DNA from: Deroplatys truncata
Taxonomy: Eukaryota; Arthropoda; Insecta; Mantodea; Mantidae
Assembly (NCBI GenBank): GCA_030765065.1
Contig: CM060983.1
Coordinates: forward strand, 45,072,067-45,136,066
Length of the DNA: 64,000 bases
Direction: 5' to 3'
In this document: positions 21,797 through 33,589 of the stretch, piece after piece
Numbering within the stretch: position 1 is the first letter of the stretch
How the letters are laid out: each line of letters begins with the position of its first letter
Made by a program: the position numbers and the translations under genes
Notes under the pieces: model-generated
The model's database searches: none
Seen by the model: only the letters and a program-made list of their open reading frames with translations
Told to the model about the DNA's origin: nothing

Positions 21797-22620
21797 GGCT
21801 TGTTCGGAAAGTTCTCTGCCTGAAAAAGAAAATGCAGTACTCTTAATATTACTACCACGCCTTATTTCTTCAACATACCTTTGCACTTGGACCAACGATG
21901 CCCTTAACTTCTTTATATCTTCAGAATAAAATGACTTGTTCAACATGGAAAATTAGAGTATATGTGACTGATTTCTGCATCTGAGGTGTGTTTCTGTCCA
22001 GCGAGCCATTACTTCAAATTTGGGAGAAGGAACAACTCACCGGTAGCAAAATCTGATTAATATGGTGCATGTGGCAGCAGTTCAAAGCTCAAGTCATGCA
22101 ACTTTACGATCACAATTGAAGAAGTGTGCGCCGGTGCACAGTCTAAAGGAAAGAACTTTCTTCTCTAGTAAATAGGGAACTTTCGCTTGCATAACCTCCT
22201 CTAGCTGTTCTAATACCCTCCGTTGATGGTTTTGCGCTTTTCCCAAGGTAATCTGCCAACACCACACCCTGGGTAGCCACGATCTTTCCTGCTGAAGGAA
22301 CACACTTGGTTTTCTTTGGAACCCTCTTGCATTCAATGTTTGAAATGCTCCTTAGTCTCTGGCGTGCTGTGCCGAATCCTAGCTTCGCCAACGGCGATGT
22401 AACGTAGCAAACGGTGGAGTTGTGTCTAAATATGTCCAAGCACTGTAAGATGTTCATTCGGATGCGTTTCTGATAGGCGGTTAATAAGCACGGCACCCAA
22501 CACATCGCAGGCTTTCTCATATGCACATGTTTGTCCAAAATGTTCCGGACACGATCTAATGATATCTCAGTAACGTCAGCAATTTACGTTCCTTGATTCG
22601 TCTCTTATTACAATGTGAAT
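21797..22620 (-). pseudogene. mariner transposase relic, highly decayed
   Basis: On the minus strand the N-terminal half is gone. What remains reads MRKPAMCWVPCLLTAYQKRI (from 22520), then a segment like the region before the second catalytic Asp (KCVPSAGKI). A frame-broken C-terminal part follows (WLAGQKHTSDAEI in another frame). The left end has 'TTGTTCGGAAAGTTCTCTG', the style of a mariner terminus. It is older than copies A-C and from another lineage. Confidence 0.6.
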
Positions 22621-22853
22621 TTTCCTTCAGTATTATAACATAACATATGTTATAGTATAACATTCAATACAACATAAAAGTACATAACTATTATTTTCAC
22701 ACTGAAATTCAAGTAATTGCTTAAACCAATCTTTGATATCAGATGTTGCAATTAATTCTGGTGGCTCAAAAACAAAATCAAGTGCTTTGATTACCCTTTT
22801 ATCGTCAAATGTAAATTTTGTAATGAATTTTTAAAATATACTGAAATACTAAA

Positions 22854-23137
22854 TTGAGTTTTGTTTATGGACGCTCTTTAAATTCTATAAACCTCAGCGT
22901 CGCATGCTAAGTTGGGCGTGAAAGACCAGAAATTTTGCTCGGAGGCCTTTTATCAGGCTTGAGGTTCTTTCACATGCCGTATATCTAGCATACGGGACCA
23001 CCGCTTTACTTCCCTTTCTAAGGAAGCCATTCTAAGGATTTTTATGCCCGAAAAAAACCATCACCCTCGGCCGGGTTTGAACTCGCGACCTTGGGAACTA
23101 GAAGCTAACACGGTAGCCCTAGGCCACGGAGAACGAC
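22854..23137 (-). mobile_element. SINE (family S), minus-strand copy
   Basis: Reverse complement of the family S body. It has 'gaggttctttcacatgccgt' and a B-box 'gggtttgaact' near 23070. The head reads 'ccgtggcctagggctaccg' near 23134. Only minor changes from the 11706 copy, including loss of the plain 'gggacgctaagg' word. Confidence 0.8.
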
Positions 23138-23334
23138 TTAAAATATGCAATTTTTGTGTTTATCGCGCAAATAAATACTTTCGCAAGAAAACGGAAAATT
23201 CACAAAAACAAATTTATAGGTTTAAATTGTCTAAATTTATTGTGAAACATGTAGATACTACTAGTCAAAGTTTTAAAACATTTCTTTTCGCGTTTATGGT
23301 TAGTATAAAAAAAACGCGACTCTGGCTATTGTAA

Positions 23335-23480
23335 TCAAAATTGTTGGAGCCGCTTTTTTAACAAAATAATATTAAACGTTTACCGTGTACAGTTATGGAG
23401 GGATGTTCTTGAAAACCCAAGCCTGGCATCCTTAAATGTGTCTGATTCTAGTATTAGATGTGATGTTTATCAGAATGTTT
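23335..23480 (+). repeat. Possible family H fragment
   Basis: Has 'ttgttggagccgctttttta' followed by 'ggagggatgttcttgaaaac', in the order seen in H copies. Strongly diverged; the following 23480-23990 shows nothing I recognise. Confidence 0.3.
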
Positions 23481-23997
23481 TTTCGAGGTAGCTGTTCACG
23501 TGAGTGTTCTAACGTGCATAGACTACTACAGAGTATCTATCAGCTTAACTTCGCGTATATCCATACGCATGAAAGAGCTCACCAACCACTGCAACCATGG
23601 AGTTGTGACTATACATAGTTGGATGAAAATGTCACATAAGTTCAAAATTGGATAAAATCGGCACAACATTCAAGGTCGGTCGTTCAGCGGGTAGATATGT
23701 AGTTTAAATGGAAAGCGTTTTTTCAATTCTTACAATACCTGCACTGCGGAGTTGAAAACTTACACACAAAATTTGTAGTAACATTTTAAATTTGGTAGAA
23801 GTCGGTACAAAATTACGGAGTAGTTAAAATAATAAGCTTACCATCGAGATCAACTGAATACTTTAGTACTGAGTCTTTACGGTTTGCAATAAAGGACCTG
23901 CTCATGGCCAGAAAACTACGATTGCACTGATATCTGATATTAAGCCAAACGTTCTGGAACACTTCGTGTTGCAGTATCGTATATAACAACTAGTTTT

Positions 23998-24099
23998 ACT
24001 TTCTCTACTACCTATAGTAAGTAGTGCAAGTATTGTATTCCATCCAAAAATTCGATACCGATATTTCACCGGAAATATATGTTTTGAGACCCCCTGAAT
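23998..24099 (-). repeat. Family H 3' terminal module alone
   Basis: Runs from ACTTTCTCTACTACCTATAG to 'tgagaccccctgaat', then stops. A few A-rich bases later a complete copy begins in the opposite orientation. This repeats the pattern of a module abutting a full copy. Confidence 0.7.
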
Positions 24100-24107
24100 A
24101 AAAACAA

Positions 24108-24963
24108 TCTGATGTGTTACACTCACATGACTTTCTCTACTCTTGTACAAACTATTTTTACAAACGTTTATTCTCCATATGCTTCATGCTACTCGAGATA
24201 TCGAGATGTCAATCTTATTGCTAATTTTCTTGTAGATGCAAGGGGAATATGGTAGGTTTTAAGCGATAGTCAAATATTTTATCGCTGGTTGCTATGTGAC
24301 GCATTCCATTCTCTTTGCATGTCCAGGGCATAAAAAAATGAATAACGAATTTGAGAAAAAGTACAAGTATTGGAAAATTTAAGGGAATAACAAGCAATAT
24401 CTCGAAAACGGTTCACTCAACAAAAGAAATGTATATGACATAAATTGTGTATTTTAACGCGATCTACATTTTTTGTATAGTAAAATTTTGCCTATCTCTT
24501 ATGGTTTACCAGTTATGCAAAAGTCGTTCACAATGAAGAATACTTTTGGAGACATTCCCAGAAAATTCGAGATATACATTTCATTTCTCACTCAATATCT
24601 TAAACATTTGATATTTTAATCAAAATCGTTAGAGCCATTTTTGAGAAAATTAAAATTTTCGAAAAATGTTCCATGTAAAGGGTAGTCTGGGGTGGGGGAA
24701 TTTTCTTGAAAACCTTCGTGTCGCATCTCTGAAAGATACTGAACCTAAATACCAAGTTTGGTGTTTATCCGACTGTTCGTTTCTGAGTTATGCTGTTCAC
24801 AGACACACAGACACACACACAGACACACACACGGACATGTTTCTAAAAATGCTTTTTTTGGATTCAGGGAGTCTCAAAACATGTATTTGCGGTGAAATCT
24901 CGGTATCGAAATTTTGGGTGGAATACAATACTTCCCCTACTTACTATACGTAGTAGAGAAAGT
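24108..24963 (+). mobile_element. Family H element, full length (left arm of inverted pair)
   Basis: 856 bases from TCTGATGTGTTACACTCACA to GAGAAAGT. A CA-rich tract spans about 24803-24832, and the terminal hairpin TACTATACGTAGTA is at 24942-24955. A 95-codon frame (24666-24953) spans the tract and is shared with other copies. This is among the least damaged copies in the window. Confidence 0.85.
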
Positions 24964-24968
24964 AAAAA

Positions 24969-25682
24969 AACATTTTGGAAAGATGTCCGTGTGTGTCTGT
25001 GTCTGTGAACAGCATAACTCAAAAACGAACAGTCGGATAAACATCAAACTTGGTATTTAGGTTCAGTATATTCCACAGAGGTGACACGAAGCTTTTCAAG
25101 AAAATCCCCCCACCCTAGATTACCCTTTACATGGAACATTTTTCGAAAATTTTATTTTTCTCAAAAACGGCTCTAACGATTTTGATTAAAATATCATATG
25201 TTTAAGATACTTTCATGACAAATGAAATGTACATCTTGAATTTTCTGGGAATGTCTCCAAAAGTATCCTTCATTGCGAACGACTTTTGCATAACTGGTAA
25301 ACTATAAGAGATAGACAAAATTTTACTACACAAAAAATTTAGATCGCGTTAAAATACACAATTTATGTCATATACATTTTTTTTTTGAGTGAACCATTTT
25401 CGAGATATTGCTTGTTATTTCCTTAAATTTTCCAATACTTTTTCTCAAAGGGAATTCGTTATTCATTTTTTTATGTACTGGACATACAAAGAAAATGGAA
25501 TACGCCACATAGCAACCAGCTCTTAAAAGATTTGACTATCGCTTAAATACTTCCCCTTGCACTTACAAGAAAATTAGCAATAAGATTAACATCTCGATTA
25601 ACATGAAGCATATGGAGAATAAGCGTTTGTAAAAGTAGTTTGTACAAGAGTAGAGAAAGTCATGTGAGTGTAACACATCAGA
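24969..25682 (-). mobile_element. Family H element lacking its terminal module (right arm of inverted pair)
   Basis: Begins inside the element at 'cattttggaaagatgtccgt', directly after the A run closing the previous copy. It runs to CATCAGA at 25682. The first ~120 bases (hairpin module) are missing. With the preceding copy it makes an inverted repeat with arms of about 720 bases. Confidence 0.85.
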
Positions 25683-25689
25683 TTTTTTC

Positions 25690-26700
25690 GCTGTTACTTT
25701 CCCTCTGCCCGACACGTTTTGCTGGAATTTCCTAGTTTTGAGGCCTTTATAAGAAGTTGGCCTTTGTGGCCTTTGCCACATTTGCCTCCCGGGGATGCTC
25801 TGTGCCTTTGAATATTAATGTGGTGGTGAATTGCTTTTAAAATTTCAGCAGAGCTTTTATCCGGTCACGCTACCGGACGGGTTATTTTCACTTGCAACGG
25901 CGGCGCCACAATCCCCTGTCATAGAACGTGCTTCCGGTTTCGCCCTTATCAGCTCTCCAATTCTCTTTGGTGCCTTTTTCAAGCGTTCACCTCGAGGTCT
26001 CTTATTTTCCCCAGTCTATGCCAGAACGTGGTTCGGTGAGAATCTATGTGATCTACCGAGGAGGATAATTATTAAGTATGACTTCAATTTCGTGGCCAAA
26101 TATTTCGTAGAGCTCGGGAAGCTGCACACATTTTTCTTTCAAATCCCTTCCACATCCTTTCCGTTTACCTCACCAGCTTGGAGATATGAACCTTTTTAGA
26201 AAAATAAGAACGTAAAACTACGCATCGCGTTACATTTCAGGTGCTCTCTTAACATTTTACGACTCGCGTTCTAATATTTAATAGACATTCTAGGAAACAA
26301 TCCTAAAAATCGTACATTTGTAGCATACTCACCACCCTACTCTTAAATTTCTATCAATTTCAAATTACGTTCATGAGCACTGGCTTAAGATTTGTTAACA
26401 TTCCTTATTTAACATCTTCACTTGCTCTCTCACAATCTAAGTAATACTAACACAGCGGATATAATATCGTTTCAATACATATATCAGTGAACACATTGCA
26501 TTTTGCCGCCAGCCTAACTACATGTGCGGAACTTTAACATTACGTTGCGTGACAGGGTATTCTGTTAATGTATATGACTCCCCAAGTTACTTTTGATGGT
26601 AGCTTTTTGTATTGTTTTAATTTGTACAAATAAGGTTACTCATCTGGCACTTTCTGGTGCATACCAATGTTTTAGAAGTGTCAATGCATGGCAGTAAGTT
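25690..26700. other. Unassigned interval with a 122-codon open frame
   Basis: The frame at 25831-26199 (+) has no signal peptide, membrane segment or motif I recognise. It begins within sequence of mixed composition and has no visible splice or polyA context. I treat it as probably chance, although 25740-26000 is more GC-rich than its surroundings and is not a repeat seen elsewhere in the window. The remainder to 26700 is AT-rich and blank. Confidence 0.4.
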
Positions 26701-26707
26701 GAAATTA

Positions 26708-26890
26708 CGAGGGTCGTCCAATAAGTAAGTTTCCCTATTTTATATAAAACATTACGTACAATTGATCATGTTGAATTAATTTTATTTATATTGTACAATA
26801 CTTCTGTTACTTTTCTACATAGTCAACATGTTTTTCCAAGCATTTTTGGGGACATGACACAAGTTTTTCCAAGCCAGTGTTGTACCATGT
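26708..26890 (-). pseudogene. mariner 3' end remnant
   Basis: TA followed by CGAGGGTCGTCCAATAAGTA looks like a mariner terminus. Reading inward on the minus strand, the last residues resemble the usual mariner ending (KMLGKTC, stop, then a short UTR). The other end and the catalytic part are missing. Confidence 0.45.
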
Positions 26891-27234
26891 CGGGTCCTGT
26901 GCTCGCAACCCAAAATAATTACGAAATTCACTTCACAGAGCTTTAAGCAGAGAATTCAACGCATACGCTTGGGGGAGGGGGGTCATTTCTATAGCCTCCT
27001 TAAACTATGCTATGGTTTGACTGAAGCATTTGATGGTGGTTTTACTGTTTGAACTTTTAGGTTAGGTTAACGTAGCTTTCCTCTTTCTAACTGATTTTCA
27101 CATGTACATTCACTCTCATATCCGTACTGCCAGACTCTCTGAACGGTAGGGAAAAATCCTAATTAAAGGAATTGAACGCGATACCTCCGGTTGAGAAGCA
27201 CTCGATCACGCAGGCAGTCAACATATACGTTTTA

Positions 27235-27495
27235 TTTGCGATGCAAAGGGTAGTTTAAGGGGTGGAATTTTCTTGAAAATCTTCGTGTCGCGTGTCAAGA
27301 ATCCTTTAAAGATGCTAACTTTAAATAGCAAGTTATTCGACATTTCGTTTTTAAATTGCTGCTCACACACATTTTTTTAAAAATATTTGTTTAATTAAAC
27401 GAGCCGCAAAACGTTTTTCCGGTGAAATATCTTTATCAAAATTAGGGTAGAACGACATACTTCGTCTACTTGCTATTGGCAAGCAGTAGAGAAAG
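27235..27495 (+). repeat. Family H repeat, 3' third
   Basis: Contains 'aaagggtagtttaaggggtg', 'ttcttgaaaatcttcgtgtc', and the terminal 'gcagtagagaaagt' followed by AAAAA. The microsatellite is reduced to a few CA units. Confidence 0.6.
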
Positions 27496-27499
27496 TAAA

Positions 27500-28730
27500 A
27501 ATGAGAGTTTTTTCTGTGTAGGTTTGGCTGTTTAAATGTTTTGAAGAGGAGATGACTACTTGGTAAGGTGTCCCAGATTCTAGCAGGTTTACTACGAGAT
27601 GATACAAATTAGTTGTCAAGAGCATGCGAGTCAGCGGCAGCTAGGTAGAAGCCTTTGATTAACTCTGAAATGGACTATATGATGTAATCTGTTTCCATTG
27701 ATGTCATGATGTCACTCCCTCACATTATCTTCGCATCTTGACTGTGTATACATGGATATTCGGAGCGTTACCTCGTTATATTCGCTGCGGAAAGCCCAGT
27801 CCTTGATATCGATTTCACATCCAGAGTCTGTCTTTTGTTTCACTTCAAGCTTTTCATGTGCCTTTCGGGCGCAATCCGCTGTCAAACACTGTTTGTCGAC
27901 TTGCAGTTAGCATGGAACTACTAAATCCAAAAGCTAGGACACAGATTTTCAACTAATGCGTATCAAGTGAGCTACTTTCACTATTTGGCAAGCAAAAGTA
28001 AAACTTTCTGCTAGAGAAGTAACATATTATGTGTATTCAACATTCCCTGAGGTTCGGTTACAAGGTTTAATGTGGAGAATGAAGCCAGTCTGGGATCAAA
28101 ATTTGCAATTTGAGGTAATGGGTGTCGTATGCGCCGCAGGCTTTTGCTGAAACCCGTCATTTCACGAAGATCCTTATGCAGATCATGAAAACTCGGCGTG
28201 TGATGCAAAAATGCGAACAAATGCCTCGGTTCTTCGTGAAATGCCGAAGCTTGTTAACCATATAATGTAACTCTAACGCAACCTTTCATATCTTACGGCT
28301 TTTAAAGCTCTGTCAGATGATGATTATGATGATAAAGAAATGAGTGGCCTTTTTAGAATCTGAATGTAACTCACTGAGTTCTTTGTGCCTCTTAATCTGG
28401 GCTTCAATGAAATCCAATATTCCTGATAAAAAAAGACCGTCTCCCCCTTTTTTTTTTGAGAAGAATTTGTTACACCAGTGAAGCTAGCAGTATGGGATTC
28501 GCCAAAGAATGGCCCTACCCACTAAAACCCCTCCAAATATTAGTACGCATTAATCGGGTACCGTATAGCACTGCGGTTAGTTAATGAAAGATGAGAAGCT
28601 GGTTGCATGCGAGTGCATCAAATATTAATTACCCAAGATTACACGTGACGTACGCCCTGAGCAATCCCGGGTAGTCGTATATCATTCATGCAGTTAGTGC
28701 ATATGTATAGATTATGGTGGATCCTTGATA
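27500..28730. other. Unassigned interval
   Basis: Mixed-composition sequence with a few moderately GC-rich stretches. I found no transposon motif, RNA gene or frame over 70 codons. Confidence 0.5.
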
Positions 28731-28734
28731 TTTG

Positions 28735-29430
28735 ACCTTCTTATATCCTCAGTTTCCATGAAAAGGAAGACTAAGGATAGTATATATGCTAGACAAAGTC
28801 TTTATACTTGGGAGGTTTCATTTTCCCTTCCACATTTCCTACATAAAGGGTCTTGTATGAGTCACATTATGTGCAAACGTCTACACGGCGGGTTGTGGCC
28901 CTAAGATAGCCAACGTCTCTGAATTTAGATCTAGTTGAGCTCAAGACAATCTCATTCCTTACCGCCTGGACCCGAAATTAATTTCATGGATAGTCTGGCA
29001 AGTAGATTGTTTATTCCAATATTCATGATGAGCCCCTACGTATTGAGCTATCTAATGGCTAATAAATACTTCTGAGAAAGCCCACGGGAGTGCTCGGGAC
29101 CCACGAAATTAACACCCGTGCTCCTCTTTGAAAGCACATCTGTCATCTCATTGCCTCTAATGCCTGCATGCTCAGTGACCCAAACAAGGGTGATCAGGCC
29201 GCTGGCAGAGAATATATTCAACATCCTCTGACACTGCCAGACCAATTTGGATGTGGTATCAACTGCCTTAAGGTCTTATAAAGCTACCTTGCTATCTGAG
29301 CAGATATTCGCTTCCTCCCGTTTGCCTGGCATATTTATGATATGCAATGCACAGGCTAATACTGGATGTATCTCATCCTGGAAAACAATGGTATACCTTC
29401 CCAGGGGAATGATTCAGATTGTGTATATTA
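28735..29430 (-). pseudogene. Non-LTR retrotransposon RNase H and C-terminal region
   Basis: On the minus strand an RNase H domain reads QDEIHPVLACAL, then NICSDSKVAL followed by a stop, then LVWVTEHAGIRGNEMTD (His and last Asp present). After stops and frame changes the tail reads RLHIM and DPLCRKCGRENETS, the zinc-type motif that follows RNase H in R1/I-like LINEs. The lineage is distinct from the LINE tails at 15540 and 42850. Several stops make it inactive. The polymerase domain is absent. Confidence 0.8.
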
Positions 29431-29434
29431 TGAA

Positions 29435-30380
29435 GTTGCACTATACGCCGGGTTTTCATAATCGGCCAGGGATCTTCGCGAAAAGATGGATTTACAAAAT
29501 CTACCACATATACAAATATAACATATTACTAAAAAAGGAAAACAAAGCAGTAAATAGTCAGTTACCACTTAAAACTGTAATTTTTACATTAAACAGTAGA
29601 TAATTATTTTCATATTTGTAGAGTGCGTACGAATACGGATTTTGTTTGCAAGCAACTATACGTACGAAGCACTTTGTTTATCAAAGCCTTTGTCTAGTTT
29701 TGTGAAAATATGACTGATAATGCTGAAGAAATTTCAATCCGAGCCAGAAGCACTGAATCGGAAGGGCACTGCGTTGATAAAATTCATTAAATACTAATTA
29801 TTTATTTTTATTCCTACGTGTAAGCATTCCACCATATTTTGCGATTATTTTGCAATTTAATTACAAGTATTTGTTTCTCTATTTATACCTGAGCTTCATT
29901 ACTGTATTCTGTATTGAAACGTATTGTACTTTAATCTATAATAAACATATTTAGCTTCTCTTTCGTTCCGTTAAAATATTGATCCACATTTCGCATAATA
30001 CAAAAACGGCTGACGTCAACGAAAAGGGGGTGAAGGTCGTACACATAAGAAATTTCCATCCGTTAGCCAGCAGTTTAAACATTCTGAAAACGGCACACAG
30101 GCTGCAACTATAGAAAACAACTATTTCCTCACTTAACTATAAATATCCATTGAATTGTTACTGACATTACGCTTGACATAATTTTCTCGCGTTATATGAA
30201 CTATTTAACTGAACTTGATTACGATATAAATACGAAATACAGCAAAACTTTCTTACATACAGTTCTGGCATTCGAAACTTCAGGACACACGATTGACGGT
30301 TAAAAATATTTACTCAGATATTTTAATAATAAATTCTGCACACATCTGCAGTATTTGAATAAAATTTAAATTTAAAAAAG
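29435..30380. other. Unassigned AT-rich interval
   Basis: Very AT-rich, with several AATAAA-like words but no gene to attach them to. Nothing else recognised. Confidence 0.5.
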
Positions 30381-31207
30381 TCTTATGCATAACATTCACA
30401 TGACTTTCTTTATTAATTCTTCTCCTACAAAGGCTTCTACTTAATATATATTTCTAGCTAATAGAGATTATTCTTTACCACACATTTCGTTGTGGAAGTA
30501 AGAACACGGTAGACTGAAATGATGGTCAACTCTTCTAAAATAGGTCGTTATGTGATGGCTTTGCATGAATATGGAAAAAAACAAAACATGAATGACGAAT
30601 TACAGTTGAAAAAAGTATAATGTTTTGAAAATTCAAACTAATAACAAAGAATATGTCGGAAATACTTATCGTCTCAAAAAAATGTATTTGAATTAAATTG
30701 TGTGCTTTAACGAGATCTACATTATTTTTTTTAAAGTAACTTCGTCTGTCTCTTGCGGTTCACTAATTATACAACTTATTTCGAATCAAAAGGACCTCAC
30801 TCTGTTCCCAGAAAATTCAATAAATAAATTTTATTTGTCACGCAAATATCTTACATATATGAGATTTGAATCAAAATCGTTGGCGCCATTTTTTTGAAAA
30901 AATAAATAACAAAAGTTTTCCATGTAAAGGGTAGTTTGTAGTGCGAGGATTTTCAGCAAAATCTTCGTTTCGCTTCCTTGGAAGATACTGAATTTAAACA
31001 CCAACTTTGGTATTTAACTGAATTTTTGTTTTTGATTAATGTTGTTCACAGAAACACACACGCGCGCGCGAACCGTTTTTCTAATTTTTTTTTTTTCAAT
31101 TTTAGGGAGGCTAAAACCTGTATTTCCAGTGAAATCTCGGTATCGAATTTTTGGGTGCAATACAATAAATACTTCCTCTACTTACTATACGTAAATAGTA
31201 GACCAAG
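30381..31207 (+). mobile_element. Family H element, older full-length copy
   Basis: Begins 'tcttatgcataacattcaca', shows all internal blocks in order, has a CACGCG tract at about 31054-31070, and ends 'taaatagtagaccaagt'. It is diverged through its length, so it is clearly older than the 24108 copy. An 88-codon frame (30978-31244) again spans the microsatellite. Confidence 0.65.
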
Positions 31208-31329
31208 TAACAAGAAATATCACATACAAATATCGTATGTATAAGCAAATCCGACCCTCTTTTGTTTTTCTATCTTTTGTTCTGTTACAAAATCGTGCCA
31301 TCTACATAATATACTGACTGGAAAGAAAT

Positions 31330-31567
31330 ATCTGCGTGTTTTGTTTTACACGCATTTTCTGTGCAGTAAGAAACAATAATGTTCTACTCCATGGCTTTCT
31401 CAACGAAAAGTCAAAAGCCAATGTGCTGAAGATTAACGCACGCGCGAGGATGTTTTTGTAATTTTTTGGTGACCTCAAACTTGCATTTCCGATAACATTT
31501 CAATTAAAATTTTTGGTTGATATACAATGTCTTCTAACTACTATAGCTAAGCGGAAGAGAAAATAAA
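31330..31567 (+). repeat. Family H repeat, fragments
   Basis: Two pieces, one from the middle ('gtgttttgttttacacgc') and one from the 3' end ('gacctcaaacttgcatttcc' to 'agcggaagagaaaat'). Confidence 0.4.
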
Positions 31568-31591
31568 AATCAAGAAGTTTGAGTTCAAAAG

Positions 31592-31870
31592 GAACCGAGA
31601 GAGGTGGCGCCACCATGTTAGCAACTCGCATTCAAGAGGTACTGGGTTCAAACCCCAGGAGCTGACTGACAGAAGGTTTCTTCGCGGTTTTCCTTGATCG
31701 CTAGGCGAATGCTGGGTTGTGTAATTTGATCCGCGAATTTTCCTATCATCCCTTTCATCACTACATTTCATTTTCTTTTTCTTCACCGCCATACCAGACT
31801 CTGGGCTGATCGCCCATCCTGGATATGCTATGCTCCAGAATTTGCTTGGTCTTCGACGGGCTACTGACAC
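31592..31870 (+). mobile_element. tRNA-headed SINE with long tail
   Basis: The head reads 'gagaggtggcgccaccatg' with B-box 'gggttcaaacccc' at 31644. The core reads 'ttcgcggttttccttgatcg' and 'taggcgaatgctggg'. The tail ('tatcatccctttcatcacta' through 'gggctgatcgcccatcctgg') is shared with 54795-55050. The 151-codon minus-strand frame over it is not a gene. Confidence 0.7.
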
Positions 31871-32294
31871 AAGCCAATGAAAAAGAAGTAAAAGAATCCA
31901 AAAGGAAGATAGAGAGCAAGCGGAAGATAACTGAAAAAGGAAGCAAATGAAATAAGCAATGCTGTAAAATATGCGAGGTATTGAATGCTTCCCAAATTTC
32001 ACAAAATTATTTACGTTTCCTATTTTTCTCTGGAAAAGGAACGTATCCTATATTATGTACTGTTAGCGTCATCATTATTCATACGCTAATTAAGCACTCC
32101 GTGGTTCTTTGTTGATATGTGGTGTTAATAAGGCAAGGCCTGCATGAATGGAGTTTCAGAACAAAGCGTAAACGAACTGTGCAGTAAATTCATTAAGCCC
32201 CCCCCCATTTTCTCCGCTACACGGGTTCAGAAGTGTGGGGTATTGTTCACGTTGATGGCGATGGTAGCAATGAACTCTGGGATTTTTTTAAAAT

Positions 32295-32645
32295 ACTTTC
32301 TCTGCCACATAACTAGTAGGTAGAAAAGTTATTGCTCAAATATTTCACAACAATATATGGTTTGAGGGCCCCTGAATCCAAAAAAGGCAGTTTAAAAAAA
32401 ATGTCCGTGTGTGTATGTCAAGTGCACAACTCAAAAACGAATTGTCGGATCAATATCAAACTTGGTATTTCTGTTCACTAACTTCCAAAAACGTTTACAT
32501 GAAAAACTTTTAGAATTTTTTTGTTTTTCAAAACTGGCTCCAATGACTTTTATTGAAATGCCATATATTTCAAACATTTACCTCTTGGATTTTTTTTCTG
32601 GGTACAGCCTGTGAAGTCCTCTTCATTAGGAAGGAATTTTAAATA
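32295..32645 (-). mobile_element. Family H element, 3' half (split copy)
   Basis: Runs from ACTTTCTCTGCCACATAACT through 'aatatcaaacttggtatttc' to a 'tgaagtcctcttcattagga' block, where H copies normally continue. The rest of the element resumes near 33590 beyond an LTR-like block. Confidence 0.6.
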
Positions 32646-32684
32646 ACCCTAAGCTGTGATAGTTTTGATGTTATTTATTTGTTA

Positions 32685-32704
32685 GCCCCACGTTGTGGTA
32701 GCCA
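32685..32704 (-). other. Altered primer-binding-site-like motif
   Basis: On the minus strand it reads TGGCTACCACAACGTGGGGC, similar to the tRNA-Lys-type primer site but with extra bases in the middle. It lies just after the proposed end of LTR-C. It could be chance. Confidence 0.3.
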
Positions 32705-32707
32705 TTT

Positions 32708-33579
32708 TGTGAGGGTATTAATGTTGGTAGTTGGAAGATGTTTCATTTTTATCTGCCGCACGTATGGAATACAATTTTTCGCGGTCACTTCGTGTTATCT
32801 TTTACTGAGCGCCTGTTATTGTAATTAATTTTGGGTTCACTGTCCTCCGGCTAGCTATTATTTTTCGGTCAAGCACTTATCTTATACAGGTGTGTAAACG
32901 GAAAGGAGTTTTTATCCAAAGATAACACTGATAAAAGAATTTGTTTTACAGTTTTATTGTAACACATTATTCACTTTAACCTATTAATCTTGACACTCGC
33001 CAAACTGAAACTGTTATAATAACTTATTTACTGCACATTATTAATTCGCGTACTTCAACTTTTTGTGTAATTAACTTTACGACACGAGGGATTTTTCATA
33101 ACTTTGCGACGCGTAACCTTGAACTGTGTGCGATGCATACTCCATGAATGCCTCCGTTGAAATACATGAAACTTGACCCTGACACTGAATTTATACTTCC
33201 TCGCCCCAATATGCGTAAAGATTATAACCGAGCTGCTATTGGTTAATAAAACGCGCCAACATTAGCGTCTATATTTATATCCAATGAAAATTACGAAAAC
33301 ATATGCTCTGGGGAAAAATGTTCCAGCAAATTCTAAAAAAAAACGCGCCACTCTGACGTCATTAGCTCGTCTCTAATAATGATAAACAGCTCACCCCCTC
33401 GCTACATTATTGCACGCTATTATTGTCAGTTTCAGTAAGGCCGTATAAACCCACTTCTCGACAATGATTACAATCAACAAACATCTCAAATCAATGTCAC
33501 ACAACAATGCATATTCACACTACAATCACTCTGACATTTACATTTTTGTGATACAAATTACTGCGTCAAAGCTATGACA
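32708..33579 (-). mobile_element. LTR-like block (LTR-C), copy 1
   Basis: Reverse complement of 47177-47905 over most of its length. Shared words, given for this strand, include 'gtcctccggctagctattat', 'gctattggttaataaa' and 'ctctgacgtcatta'. On the minus strand it starts TG, and a primer-site-like motif follows its other end. It sits inside a reverse H copy, so it entered that copy or recombined with it. No coding region is present. Confidence 0.5.
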
Positions 33580-33589
33580 AAAATCTGCT

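Noticed and set aside
22630-22670. Short palindrome around 'aacatatgtt'
   Set aside because: Short AT palindromes are common at this base composition and nothing nearby suggests a role.
25831-26199. 122-codon frame as a host gene
   Set aside because: No recognisable domain, no promoter or splice context; left as unassigned rather than called a gene.
31547-32002. 151-codon minus-strand frame with hydrophobic N-terminus
   Set aside because: It lies across the SINE at 31592-31870 and its tail; the same tail at 54795 encodes a different broken frame.
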